This document shows, in pieces, positions 34,093 through 44,725 of a stretch of 64,000 bases of DNA. Below the pieces are notes generated by a model. The model saw nothing but the letters and a program-made list of their open reading frames with translations. It had not been told where the DNA came from and made no database searches. How positions within the stretch are numbered: the first letter of the stretch is position 1; each line of letters starts with the position of its first letter. The DNA lies in assembly GCA_033977485.1 (NCBI GenBank), contig CM066988.1, positions 140,437,359 to 140,501,358 on the forward strand. Reading direction: 5' to 3'. The translations under genes were made by a program, and so were the position numbers. Source of the DNA: Hydrangea macrophylla. Its lineage: Eukaryota > Streptophyta > Magnoliopsida > Cornales > Hydrangeaceae.

Positions 34093-34256
34093 CTCTAAAG
34101 AGGGCGCCCTCTTTTTATTAAAGAGAGGGCCTCTGTTTTAGCCGTCAGATTGTATTTAAAAACTGTGAAATGACAACACTGTCTTTAATGAAAACACGAT
34201 CCGACGGCCAAAACAGAGGCTCTCTCTTTAATAAAGAGAGGGCACCCTCTTTAGAG
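34093..34256. mobile_element. Foldback MITE with CTCTAAAGAGGG ends, 164 bp
   Basis: Inverted arms of about 65 bp share CTCTAAAGAGGGCGCCCTCT-like ends, TTATTAAAGAGAG, CCTCTGTTTT and GCCGTC. A (TA)n tract lies just to the left (34052-34075). Target duplication not resolved. Confidence 0.6.
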
Positions 34257-34259
34257 AAT

Positions 34260-34909
34260 TTTCGTATATGTATACATATACCCCATTAGGTAAGAGCTAC
34301 GTTTTGATACTTGTTAGATCTTGTTGAAAAACTTTTACAAAAATCCTAATTTTGTGTTTTCTTGAAAAACATGTGAAAACTCGTAGGTTTCGCTTATAAT
34401 CAGAGATCTAGCTTGATATCGGTATTCTTAAGCTTCCCTTGAAATTATAGGATAGTACCTTAAGGTATGAATTCTTAACTTATGTTATATAGAAAATTTG
34501 GGATGCTTTGAATATCAAGCGTGATATGTTGATCCAGGCAAAACTCATGTGTTAATTTAGGTCTGTTAATTTTACTCGCGAATACGTATGAAAAACATGT
34601 TTATATGATTATGTGAGCATGCTAAATGATTATGTGGGTCAAAGGGGAATTTTATACAATTTCATCTGGGGGTAAGCTTCTCGATGTTTGAGAATTTTGT
34701 AGCGACAACTATAGTGCATGGTTTGGGAGAATGCCCTGCCAGGGGACAGTGCATGGTTTGGGAGAATGCCCTGCTAGGGGACAATGCATGGTTTGGGGGA
34801 GGGCCCTGCTAGGGCACTTGGATGCGTGGTTGGGAGAAGGCCCTCCACAGTATTGGTTTTATTACCGGATGAATGCGTATCTCTCTCTAGAGACTATTCG
34901 ATTTGTTTT
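34260..34909. other. LTR-like flank of the Tekay insertion
   Basis: Non-coding sequence whose composition and tandem repeats resemble a retrotransposon LTR. It probably joins 44726 onward, on the other side of the Tekay element, as one older sequence. Its borders could not be fixed. Confidence 0.35.
34713..34817. repeat. 35-bp tandem repeat, 3 copies plus a degenerate fourth
   Basis: Units 34713-34747, 34748-34782 and 34783-34817 share GTGCATGGTTTGGG and GCCCTGC.AGGG; a decayed copy follows to about 34850. Confidence 0.92.
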
Positions 34910-35569
34910 TGTCACGCCCCGACGTAGCATAATTCAGGAAAGCATTTAATTTCCTTTATGGACTCGTAGGTCGTGACAAGTGAGTATGACCAATTGTCCC
35001 TGCAACAAATAACTTAAGAACATTTCTAAAAGAAAGGATACTAATAAACATAAGCTCCGAAATTTAAAACTTGCTAAACTATTACATAAGTCAAAGTCTT
35101 AGGCACAAAACGCCCTTATTCAAAAGCTATTCTCCAGTATATTACAACTTTAGGAATGAAAGACATAGGAAAATAATAAACAGCTTCCTGGAAAGTTCCC
35201 TGCCTCTAACTAGCATAGTCGAAGTACCCTGGCTGCTCCTGCCCCTGAAAATCTGGACATACAGTCCAGGACGCATCAACGCCGTCAGCTTATGAAAGCT
35301 GGTGAGTAAAATAAACAAGTGCTCGCAATGTATATATAAGCAAATAAACAACGGTACCATTTGACTTTAACAGTAATATATTCAAGGTTCCAATTCCAAC
35401 ATAATTCACGGGGGAATATAGTAAGAAATAAATACGCAATTGTACATAAATTGTGAAACATCTTATTTTGCCAATTCTTTCCTTTAGAACAATCCAATTC
35501 AATCAACACATCATTTCAGCTACCAGGAGTAATAAGTATTCAGTCATCCAATTCACACGCTACACTATC

Positions 35570-35935
35570 GCCTCCAATACCAGGAATACTATCCGATCGG
35601 TGTTGAAGTCACACACCACACTACTGCCTCAGATACCAGGAATACTATCCGATCGATATCTAGACCGATCACAACCAACCATCGCTCCGGATATCAGGAA
35701 TACTATCCGATCAATATCCGAAACGCGCGCCTTAGATACCAGGAATACTATCCGATCGATATCTAAGTCGTACACAACACTATCACCATCGCTTCGGATA
35801 TCAGGAATACTATCCGATCAATATCCGAAATGCGCGCCTTAGATACCAGGAATACTATCCGATCGATATCTAAGTCGTAAACAACACTGTCGCCTCCAAT
35901 ACCAGGAATACTATCCGATCGATATTGAGGTCGCA
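35570..35935. repeat. Seven-copy palindromic motif array in the 3' LTR
   Basis: CAGGAATACTATCCGATC recurs seven times at 45-60-bp spacing. Each copy is followed by a GATATC-like element and alternates between ACCAGG..GATCGATATC and ATCAGG..GATCAATATC forms. The equivalent array in the 5' LTR is 42834-43199 and in the solo LTR 49525-49905. Confidence 0.9.
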
Positions 35936-36221
35936 CACCAAACCGCCACCCTTTACTCTTTTTACACTTTATTCCACACATGCATGTTGACACAACCTCG
36001 ACCCTAATATGTATGTCAATGTTCCATAAATAACACCATTAATAAATCACAAAGCCGGATAATCGTACGAGCATAAATTTCGGTCTTAGTTGTTCTTGTT
36101 CGTACAATTCTTAAAACATAGACTTCTAAAATAATACATTTGCCAAACAGTTCTTTAAAAACTTTTAAAACATTGTCCAAACAGTCCCTAATAAGAAAAC
36201 ACAGAAACTGCTCAAACTGCC

Positions 36222-36424
36222 AGGTCGCGCGAGCGGAGGTGAGGTGATGTCGCGCGCGCGGGTCGCGCGAGCGAAGGGGAAGGCCGGATCGCGCGAGCGG
36301 GTTGCGCGAGCGGAGGGGCTGGACAGGTCGCGCGAGCGGATCGCGCGCGCGAAGGGGGGGAAGGGTCCGCGCGAGCGGGCCGCGCGAGCGAGCCTCGCGC
36401 GAGCGGGTCGCGCGCGCGAGTTCT
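36222..36424. repeat. CpG-dense GCGCGAGCGG array in the 3' LTR
   Basis: Degenerate tandem units of about 12 bp (TCGCGCGAGCGG) form a GC-rich island inside an AT-rich LTR. The minus-strand frame is open through it and Arg/Ala-rich (RARPARARLARA..). Equivalent arrays: 43486-43688 and 49024-49236. Confidence 0.9.
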
Positions 36425-37505
36425 TGCAGAATGTCGTCTTCTTCGTCTTCTCCCCTGTTTTCAATTCCTGGACTGAAATTTACCCATTTCTATTTTCTGT
36501 TTCAATTATGTCGTGCAATATATGGATCTCTTCATTTTTCCGCGTAGATTACGAATACGCGATCAATTTTAACCAATACAGATTATATCGCTAAATATTC
36601 GCGATTAAAGTGAGGGTGTCAAAACTTAAAATCGACGATACGTCGCGATACGGATGAATTAACTCGTAGGATTCGAACCGTACTCTATTGGGAGCAATAT
36701 CTTTCATTCCCAATTTACAGAATTGATTTTGGTTACGATTTCTAAAACTTCAATTCTCAAACTTCAATGGTGTATTGATATATATACACATATAGACACA
36801 TATACATACTGAAAATACGCATATATAAACATGGCGAGTGAGTTTAAAATACTCACAGAGGCGATTATACAGAAAATTAAAAGCCGAGAACTTCCGCCGT
36901 AATATCCGTCGTTGAGAATTTTCCTCCGTTCTCTCCTCTTGATCTTGAGATGAAAATATATATAGCTATGTATGTGTGACTGTGTGTATGTATAAATATA
37001 CTGTATGTGTGTGAGTGATCTTGAGAGGTAGAGAAAATTGAGAGAGAATTAAGAGAATTGGGAGAGTTTGGGAGTGAGAGATGAGAGACACTGTGATTGA
37101 GAGAGAGAGAGCAACGTATATGTATAAACTGCCCAAAATTGGGCTCCAAGCAATGGGTGGAAATTACCCGGTGAGATTGAGCTCACGTGCTCCCTCACCC
37201 AACATGCGATATAGACGCAGATTGAAATTAAAACTGGTATTTTACAGTTGAAATAAAAATACAGAAAATTATATTAACGTAGGGATAAATTCCCGGTTGT
37301 ACAAAAAGTATAGATACTATTTTTAAAACCATAGAAAAATATTTTGGAAATTACGGTTTGACCCCAGATAAATGTATTAAAAAAAAGAAATTAAAACAGA
37401 TGCTCATGGAAAAGAAATGCCGTATTTATTTATTAATGATAATAAAATACAGGGCGTTACACCCTACCCACCTTAACAGAGATTTCGCCCCGAAATCTGA
37501 GCTAA

Positions 37506-38600
37506 CTAATCCTGAAACAACTCGGGGTATCTAATCCTCATGTCTGACTCTAACTCCCACGACGCTTCTCCCTCGTCATGATGCCTCCACTGAACCTTAA
37601 CCAAAGGAACGTCTCTTCTTCTCAACCTCTTGATACTCTGATCAAGAATCCTCACAGGTCTATCCTTGTAGACAACATTCTGACTCGTCTCAATATCATC
37701 AAAATTAACCACATGTGAAGGATCCCGTATGTATTTCCTTAACATACTGACATGGAACACATTATGAACACCAGACATCTTTGGTGGCAACGCGAGCCGA
37801 TAAGCCACTTTCCCAACACGCTCCAAAACCTCGAACGGTCCGATGAAACGAGGTGTCAGCTTCCCTCTCTTCTGACCAAAACGCACTACTCCCCGAACAG
37901 GTGAAACCTTTAGGAGTACGTGATCACCGATACTGAACTCCAAGTCCTTTCGACGCCTATCCGCATAACTCTTATGCCTACTCTGTGCAGTTGTCATCCT
38001 TTCCTTGACCAGTGAAATCTTCTCATTGGTCTCTCTCACCAAATCTGGTCCCAAAAGTTCCGTGTCTCCCACTTCAGCCCAACACAACGGAGATCGACAA
38101 GGTCGTCCGTACAAAGCTTCGAACGGCGCCATTCCAATACTTGAGTGATAACTGTTGTTATACGCAAATTCAACCAAAGGTAAGTGCGTCTCCCAAGACT
38201 CTTCAAAGTCGATTGCACAAGCTCTGAGCATATCTTCCATAATCTGATTAACACGCTCGGTCTGTCCATCGGTCTGAGGATGGAATGCAGTACTCATCTT
38301 GAGCGAAGTTCCCATAGCCTTTTGTAAACTTTCCCAAAATCCTGAGGTAAAACATGCATCGCGGTCTGATACAATTGTCACAGGCGCACCGTGCAGTCGC
38401 ACCACTTGTTGGAGATACATTCGACTCATCCGTTCTACTGGGTAAGTCATATTGTACGCGATAAAGTGTGCAGACTTCGTCAATCGATCCACAATTACCC
38501 AAATCGCGTCATGATTCTGTTGTGACCGGGGTAATCCAACCACAAAATCCATAGTTATGTGCTCCCACTTCCATCCTGGAACAGGTAAGGGTTGCAACAA
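37506..38600 (-). pseudogene. Tekay pol: integrase core and C-terminal chromodomain
   Basis: Inserts element DNA into the host genome. Integrase catalytic residues are present: ITMDFVVGLP, IVSDRDACF and a Glu in DGQTERVNQIMEDMLR. The GPF/Y-like module (RFIGPFEVLERVGKVAYRLALP) is followed by a chromodomain-like end (VKVQWRHHDEGEASWELESDMRIRYPELF). The chromodomain marks the chromovirus group and directs insertion to heterochromatin in the family. This open part is in the same frame as the RT part, separated by one TAG between KAEH and RPSGLLQ, most simply a C-to-T change of CAG. Confidence 0.95.
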
Positions 38601-38612
38601 TCCCGAGGGTCT

Positions 38613-40280
38613 CTAATGTTCGGCCTTCACTTGTTGACAAGTCAAACATTTAGACACAAACTCGGCTACTTCTCGCTTCATCCCTTCCCACCAGAAGTTT
38701 CTCTTCAAATCCTTATACATCTTTGTTCCTCCTGGGTGTACTGTCAGTCTCGATTTATGTGCTTCTTCGAGAATATCTTTTCTCAAATCTCCGAAATCTG
38801 GCACACACAATCTGTCTCGACATCGGTATCCTCCATCGGTCCCAACCTTCCATTCTATAGGGTCCTTCTCTAACATCTTGGCGAACCATACTTGAAATTT
38901 TTCATCTTCCTTTTGGGCTTCGATGATTCGACTCACAAGTGTTGGTTGTACTACGAGGCATCCAAAGTGTTGCCCGATACTTCCCTCAGAAATCTGCATA
39001 TCAAATTCTGCGATTGTCTCCAAGGCTTTCCATTCCCTCAACATCAATGAAGCACTCATTCCTCGAGGCTTCCGACTTAGGGCGTCAGCGACTACATTAG
39101 CCTTACCGGGGTGGTACTCTAATGTAAAGTCGTAATCCTTAATCAGCTCCATCCACCTACGTTGCCTCATGTTCAACTCCTTCTGAGTAAACAAATACTT
39201 AAGGCTCTTGTGGTCCGAGAACAAATCAAACTTCTCCCCGTAGAGGTAGTGTCTCCAGGTCTTGAGCGCAAACACTACTGCTGCCAGTTCCAAATCATGA
39301 GTTGGGTAATTCAATTCATTCGGCTTCAACTGGCGTGAACCATATGCGATAACCTTTCCGTCTTGCATAAGGACACAACCCAATCCTTGATACGAGGCGT
39401 CACTAAAAATAGTGAACTTCTCACCATCCTTTGGTATCGCAAGCACTGGCGCTGTTGTCAATCTCTCTTTCAATTCCAGAAAAGCGCATTCATGCTTATC
39501 AGTCCATTCAAACTTCAAATCTTTCTTAGTCAAACCAGTTAACGGGGCGGCTATCTTCGAGAAACCTTCTACAAATCTCCGATAGTAACCAGCTAGTCCC
39601 AGAAAACTTCTGACTTCTGTAGCATTGGTCGGCCGAGTCCAATTCGCCACTGCATCGGTCTTTGATGAGTCAACCGCGATTCCTTGTTGAGAGATCACAT
39701 GCCCGAGAAACTTAACTTCCTGAAGCCAGAATTCACACTTGCTGAATTTAGCATACAGGCGGTGGTCCTTGAGAGTCTGCAACGCGATCCTCAGGTGTTG
39801 TTCATGCTCTTCCTCTGACTTGGAATAGATCAAAATATCATCAATAAAGACAATAACGAATTGATCCAAATAGGGCTTGAATACTCTGTTCATCAAGTCC
39901 ATAAACACAGCCGGAGCATTCGTCATCCCAAACGGCATCACTAAGAACTCATAGTGTCCGTATCTCGTCCTGAAAGCAGTCTTAGGTATGTCTTCCTTCC
40001 GCACCCTCAACTGGTGATACCCTGACCGTAGATCAATCTTAGAAAAGGTCGTGGCTCCTTGCAACTGATCAAACAGATCGTCTATCCGAGGTAAAGGATA
40101 CTTATTCTTGATAGTAACCTTATTCAGTTCTCGGTAGTCAATACACAACCGCATTGACCCATCCTTCTTCTTCACGAATAACACTGGTGCTCCCCAGGGT
40201 GAAGTACTTGGACGAATAAAACCCAACTTCTCAAGTTCTTGAACTTGTTCCTTCAGCTCCAACAACTCTGTAGGGGCCAT
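38613..40280 (-). pseudogene. Tekay pol: reverse transcriptase, RNase H, integrase zinc finger
   Basis: Reverse transcriptase has [34 protein letters not shown] and the catalytic FIDDILIYS. RNase H follows with [19 protein letters not shown] and the end motif [11 protein letters not shown]. The integrase N-terminal HHCC finger is [17 protein letters not shown]. All catalytic residues look intact. It joins the gag-protease part in frame but for one stop ([10 protein letters not shown], where relatives have Tyr), and the integrase core but for one TAG. Confidence 0.96.
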
Positions 40281-40283
40281 CCT

Positions 40284-41708
40284 CTAGGGAACCTTGGTTA
40301 TAGGTCGAGTACCTGGCACCAATTCCACACAGAATTCTATGTCCCTTTCCGGCGGTAATCCTGAAATATCTCGAAATACTTCCTCGAACTCTTTGATTAC
40401 CGGTATAGATGATACTGTCACCTCTGCACTGACAACCTCAATGTTTGCTAGGCATCTAGTGAGGAACATATCACCCGAAGGGTTACATTGGAAATCGAAG
40501 AGTCGATTCCCCTTGTCCGCAAATGTGATCCTCTTCCTTGCACAATCCAACTTCGCATCATTCTTCTCGAGCCAATCCATTCCCAGGATTATATCGAACT
40601 CCTTCATCGACAGAACCACCAATCTCGCCAAAAGTTCATGGTCTTCAATCCGTAGAGGACAATCCTTACACACATGTAATAACTTGACTGTGGTCCCTAA
40701 GGGCGAGACAGCACTCAAAGCTTCCTCTAAACGTTGCGGTACTATTCCCAACTTCTGAACAATCTTAACAGATATAAAAGAATGTGTAGCACCCGTGTCG
40801 AATAAAACTTTAACATGAGAGTTAAACAAGGTTAGAGTACCTTCCACTGCTCGTTGCTCAGGCAATCCCTCCTCATAAGCACCTCCTTCATACCCTGTTT
40901 CTTCATAACCAGCAGCCTCGGGAATAACAGCATTCAGGCGGGCTTGTCCTTGCTGACCATAGTTGCCTTTCCTAGAAGCCTTGCATTCCGGACTTATGTG
41001 ACCGGGCATGCCACAGTTATAGCACACGACTCCTGGACGATCCGCACGCCTAGGTGCTCTGCAATCTTTAGCTCGGTGACCGGGAACTCCACAATTGAAG
41101 CAGTTATTGTTTTTGGCCCCTTCTATTGCTAGAGGCTGATATTGCTGAACTGCTTGTGTCTGCTGAGGTTTCTTCCCTCCATCCCAGGTCCTTTTCTGTC
41201 CTTGAGGGTACCCTGATTTCTGTCCAGAATAACCCTTCTGCGGAGGTCGATTTCCAAGTGGCTTTGAATTCTGACAACCATCATTTTCTAACCCCGTAGC
41301 CAATCTCACTAGGGCTTCAAATGATTGGCCCAGATGCCCCATAGTCAGATGTCGAAGAGACAGGTTGAGACCCCGGTGATACTTCTTGATTTTCTTCTGG
41401 GGTGTGTCCACCATATGTGGAGCAAAGCGAGACAGACGCTCAAATCGAGTAGTGTACTCTCGGACAGTCAGATTCCCTTGAGTCAACTCCATAAACTCTT
41501 TCTCTCTCTTGTCCTTCTCTTCTTCAGGAAAATACTTCTCGAGAAATCTTTCCTTGAACACCACCCATGGCATTCTCCTTGCAGCTTCTTCTCCTATGGT
41601 CGCTTTTTCTGCATCCCACCAATCAGCCGCTGCATAAGACAGCTGAAAGATAGCCAGACGCTTCTTCTCCAGATCAGTGCACTCTATGGTCTCAAAGATA
41701 CACTCCAT
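40284..41708 (-). pseudogene. Tekay gag capsid, two zinc knuckles, protease
   Basis: The capsid region contains AADWWDAEK, FKERFLEKYFP and LTQGNLTVREYTTRFERLSRF. Two CCHC knuckles follow, CFNCGVPGHRAKDC and CYNCGMPGHISPEC, which bind element RNA. The aspartic protease has VLFDTGATHSFIS with catalytic Asp present. The frame ends with a TAG at the linker to reverse transcriptase. Its first ATG (41708) is internal: the real N-terminus is in another frame at 41687-42004. Confidence 0.95.
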
Positions 41709-42004
41709 CTGACGTAGCCACTGTTCCGCTTGCCAGGGTTCATCAGTCCCCGCAAAATACTCAGCAGGGCTCGAAACTCCTTGAGAAGCTTGTCTCCCGT
41801 CTGGTGGGCTTGCCTCCCATTCCCGTTGTAATTCCCATTCTGATTATTGTTCCTCGCATTCTGATCACTAACCCTCTCCAATCTTCTTACAAAAGCCTCG
41901 AACATTCCGGTTGGATCTATTACCGGGGGTGCATCTTCAATAGCGGGACGGTTCCTGAGATTTCTTCCAGCCATCGGATCGAGAGAACGGTACCTATCCA
42001 TCAA
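41687..42004 (-). pseudogene. Tekay gag N-terminus, out of frame with the rest
   Basis: Begins MMDRYRSLDPMAGRNLRNRP at 42004, shortly after the PBS, and continues through an Asn/Gly-rich stretch. Near 41790-41800 it loses frame with the capsid: the continuing frame (RQASQGVSSPAEYFAGTDEP..EQWLRQMECIF) is read one base off. One short indel explains it. Confidence 0.88.
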
Positions 42005-42154
42005 TCAACGGAATACGGTCAAACTCTCGGAAAGAAAGAAAATTCTAAACGATAGACAGCGACTAAACACGGAATGAAGTCGAACTATCTTATCTTAATT
42101 CTATCTTAACGGGAGATCCTATGTGTTCTGGATAATTGGTCGAGCCATAACCTG

Positions 42155-42166
42155 GCTCTGATACCA
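42155..42166 (-). other. Primer binding site of the Tekay element (initiator-Met tRNA)
   Basis: TGGTATCAGAGC on the minus strand, seven bases from the end of the 5' LTR. The TRIM at 356-697 uses the same tRNA. Confidence 0.9.
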
Positions 42167-42173
42167 AAAAGCC

Positions 42174-44725
42174 TGTCACGCCCCGACGTAGCATAATTCA
42201 GGAAAGCATTTAATTTCCTTTATGAACTCGTAGGTCGTGACAAGTGAGTATGACCAATTGTCCCTGCAACAAATAACTTAAGAACATTTCTAAAAGAAAG
42301 GATACTAATAAACATAAGCTCCGAAATTTAAAACTTGCTAAACTATTACATAAGTCAAAGTCTTAGGCACAAAACGCCCTTATTCAAAAGCTATTCTCCA
42401 GTCTATTACAACTTCAGGAATGAAAGATATAGGAAAATAATAAACAGCTTCCTGGAAAGTTCCCTGCCTCTAACTAGCATAGTCGAAGTACCCTGGCTGC
42501 TCCTGCCCCTGAAAATCTGGACATACAGTCCAGGACGCATCAACGCCGCCAGCTTATGAAAGCTGGTGAGTAAAATAAACAAGTGCTCGCAATGTATATA
42601 TAAGCAAATAAACAACGGTACCATTTGACTTTAACAGTAATATATTCAAGGTTCCAATTCCAACATAATTCACGGGGGAATATAGTAAGAAATAAATACG
42701 CAATTGTACATAAATTGTGAAACGTCTTATTTTGCCAATTCTTTCCTTTAGAACAATCCAATTCAATCAACACATCATTTCAGCTACCAGGAGTAATAAG
42801 TATTCAGTCATCCAATTCACACGCTACACTATCGCCTCCAATACCAGGAATACTATCCGATCGGTGTTGAAGTCACACACCACACTACTGCCTCAGATAC
42901 CAGGAATACTATCCGATCGATATCTAGACCGATCACAACCAACCATCGCTCCGGATATCAGGAATACTATCCGATCAATATCCGAAACGCGCGCCTTAGA
43001 TACCAGGAATACTATCCGATCGATATCTAAGTCGTACACAACACTATCACCATCGCTTCGGATATCAGGAATACTATCCGATCAATATCCGAAACGCGCG
43101 CCTTAGATACCAGGAATACTATCCGATCGATATCTAAGTCGTAAACAACACTGTCGCCTCCAATACCAGGAATACTATCCGATCGATATTGAGGTCGCAC
43201 ACCAAACCGCCACCCTTTACTCTTTTTACACTTTATTCCACACATGCATGTTGACACAACCTCGACCCTAATATGTATGTCAATGTTCCATAAATAACAC
43301 CATTAATAAATCACAAAGCCGGATAATTGTACGAGCATAAATTTCGGTCTTAGTTGTTCTTGTTCGTACAATTCTTAAAACATAGACTTCTAAAATAATA
43401 CATTTGCCAAACAGTTCTTTAAAAACTTTTAAAACATTGTCCAAACAGTCCCTAATAAGAAAACACAGAAACTGCTCAAACTGCCAGGTCGCGCAAGCGG
43501 AGGTGAGGTGATGTCACGCGCGCGGGTCGCGCGAGCGAAGGGGAAGGCCGGATCGCGCGAGCGGGTTGCGCGAGCGGAGGGGCTAAACAGGTCGCGCGAG
43601 CGGATCGCGCGCGCGAAGGGGGGGAAGGGTCCGCGCGAGCGGGCCGCGCGAGCGAGCCTCGCGCGAGCGGGTCGCGCGCGCGAGTTCTTGCAGAATGTCG
43701 TCTTCTTCGTCTTCTCCCCTGTTTTCAATTCCTGGACTGAAATTTACCCATTTCTGTTTTCTGTTTCAATTATGTCGTGCAATATATGGATCTCTTCATT
43801 TTTCCGCGTAGATTACGAATACGCGATCAATTTTAACCAATACGGATTATATCGCTAAATATTCGCGATTAAAGTGAGGGTGTCAAAACTTAAAATTGAC
43901 GATACGTCGCGATACGGATGAATTAACTCGTAGGATTCGAACCGTACTCTATTGGGAGCAATATCTTTCATTCCCAATTTACAGAATTGATTTTGGTTAC
44001 GATTTTTAAAACTTCAATTCTCAAGCTTCAATGGTGTATTGATATATATACACATATAGACACATATACATACTGAAAATACGCATATATAAACATGGCG
44101 AGTGAGTTTAAAATACTCACAGAGGCGATTATACAGAAAATTAAAAGCCGAGAACTTCCGCCGTAATATCCGTCGTTGAGAATTTTCCTCCGTTCTCTCC
44201 TCTTGATCTTGAGATGAAAATATATATAGCTATGTATGTGTGACTGTGTGTATGTATAAATATACTGTATGTGTGTGAGTGATCTTGAGAGGTAGAGAAA
44301 ATTGAGAGAGAATTAAGAGAATTGGGAGAGTTTGGGAGTGAGAGATGAGAGACACTGTGATTGAGAGAGAGAGAGCAATGTATATGTATAAACTGCCCAA
44401 AATTGGGCTCCAAGCAATGGGTGGAAATTACCCGGTGAGGTTGAGCTCACGTGCTCCCTCACCCAACATGCGATATAGACGCAGATTGAAATTAAAACTG
44501 GTATTTTACAGTTGAAATAAAAATACAAAAAATTATATTAACGTAGGGATAAATTCCCGGTTGTACAAAAAGTATAGATACTATTTTTAAAACCATAGAA
44601 AAATATTTTGAAAATTACGGTTTGACCCCAGATAAATGTATTAAAAAAAAGAAATTAAAACAGATGCTCATGGAAAAGAAATGCCGTATTTATTTATTAA
44701 TGATAATAAAATACAGGGCGTTACA
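42174..44725 (-). repeat. 5' LTR of the Tekay element
   Basis: 2552 bp, differing from the 3' LTR at about 21 positions by eye, nearly all transitions. Motif array at 42834-43199, CpG-dense array at 43486-43688. Confidence 0.97.

Larger units (their letters stand above)
34910..37461 (-). repeat. 3' LTR of the Tekay element
   Basis: It is the same length as the 5' LTR and carries the same internal arrays: seven CAGGAATACTATCCGATC motifs at 35570-35935 and a CpG-dense GCGCGAGCGG array at 36222-36424. The left terminus reads TGTCACGCCCC and the right one GGGCGTTACA on the plus strand. Confidence 0.97.
34910..44725 (-). mobile_element. Complete Ty3/gypsy chromovirus, Tekay/Del type, 9816 bp, TSD GTTTT
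   Basis: Two 2552-bp LTRs (34910-37461 and 42174-44725) flank a gag-pol coding region on the minus strand, so the 5' LTR is the right one. In element orientation the LTRs begin TGTAACGCCC and end GGGGCGTGACA. The 5-bp repeat GTTTT lies at 34905-34909 and 44726-44730. The PBS for initiator-Met tRNA (TGGTATCAGAGC) is at 42166-42155. The purine-rich tract AAGGTGGGTAGGG abuts the 3' LTR at 37462-37474. Domain order gag-PR-RT-RNH-IN-chromodomain and long LTRs fit the Tekay lineage. By eye the LTRs differ at about 21 sites, so the insertion is recent. Confidence 0.97.

Noticed and set aside
35453..35842. 129-codon frame repeated in all Tekay LTR copies (DTRNTIRSIS repeats)
   Set aside because: It is the translation of the seven-copy DNA motif array. 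Similar frames open on both strands, so the DNA motif rather than a protein explains it.
35570..35935. CRISPR-like array of spaced repeats
   Set aside because: Repeats and spacers are both variants of one unit, it lies in a plant LTR, and there are no cas genes.
36244..36594. Plus-strand Arg-rich frame in the LTR
   Set aside because: Opposite-strand reading of the same 12-bp CpG-rich array; kept only as part of the array finding.
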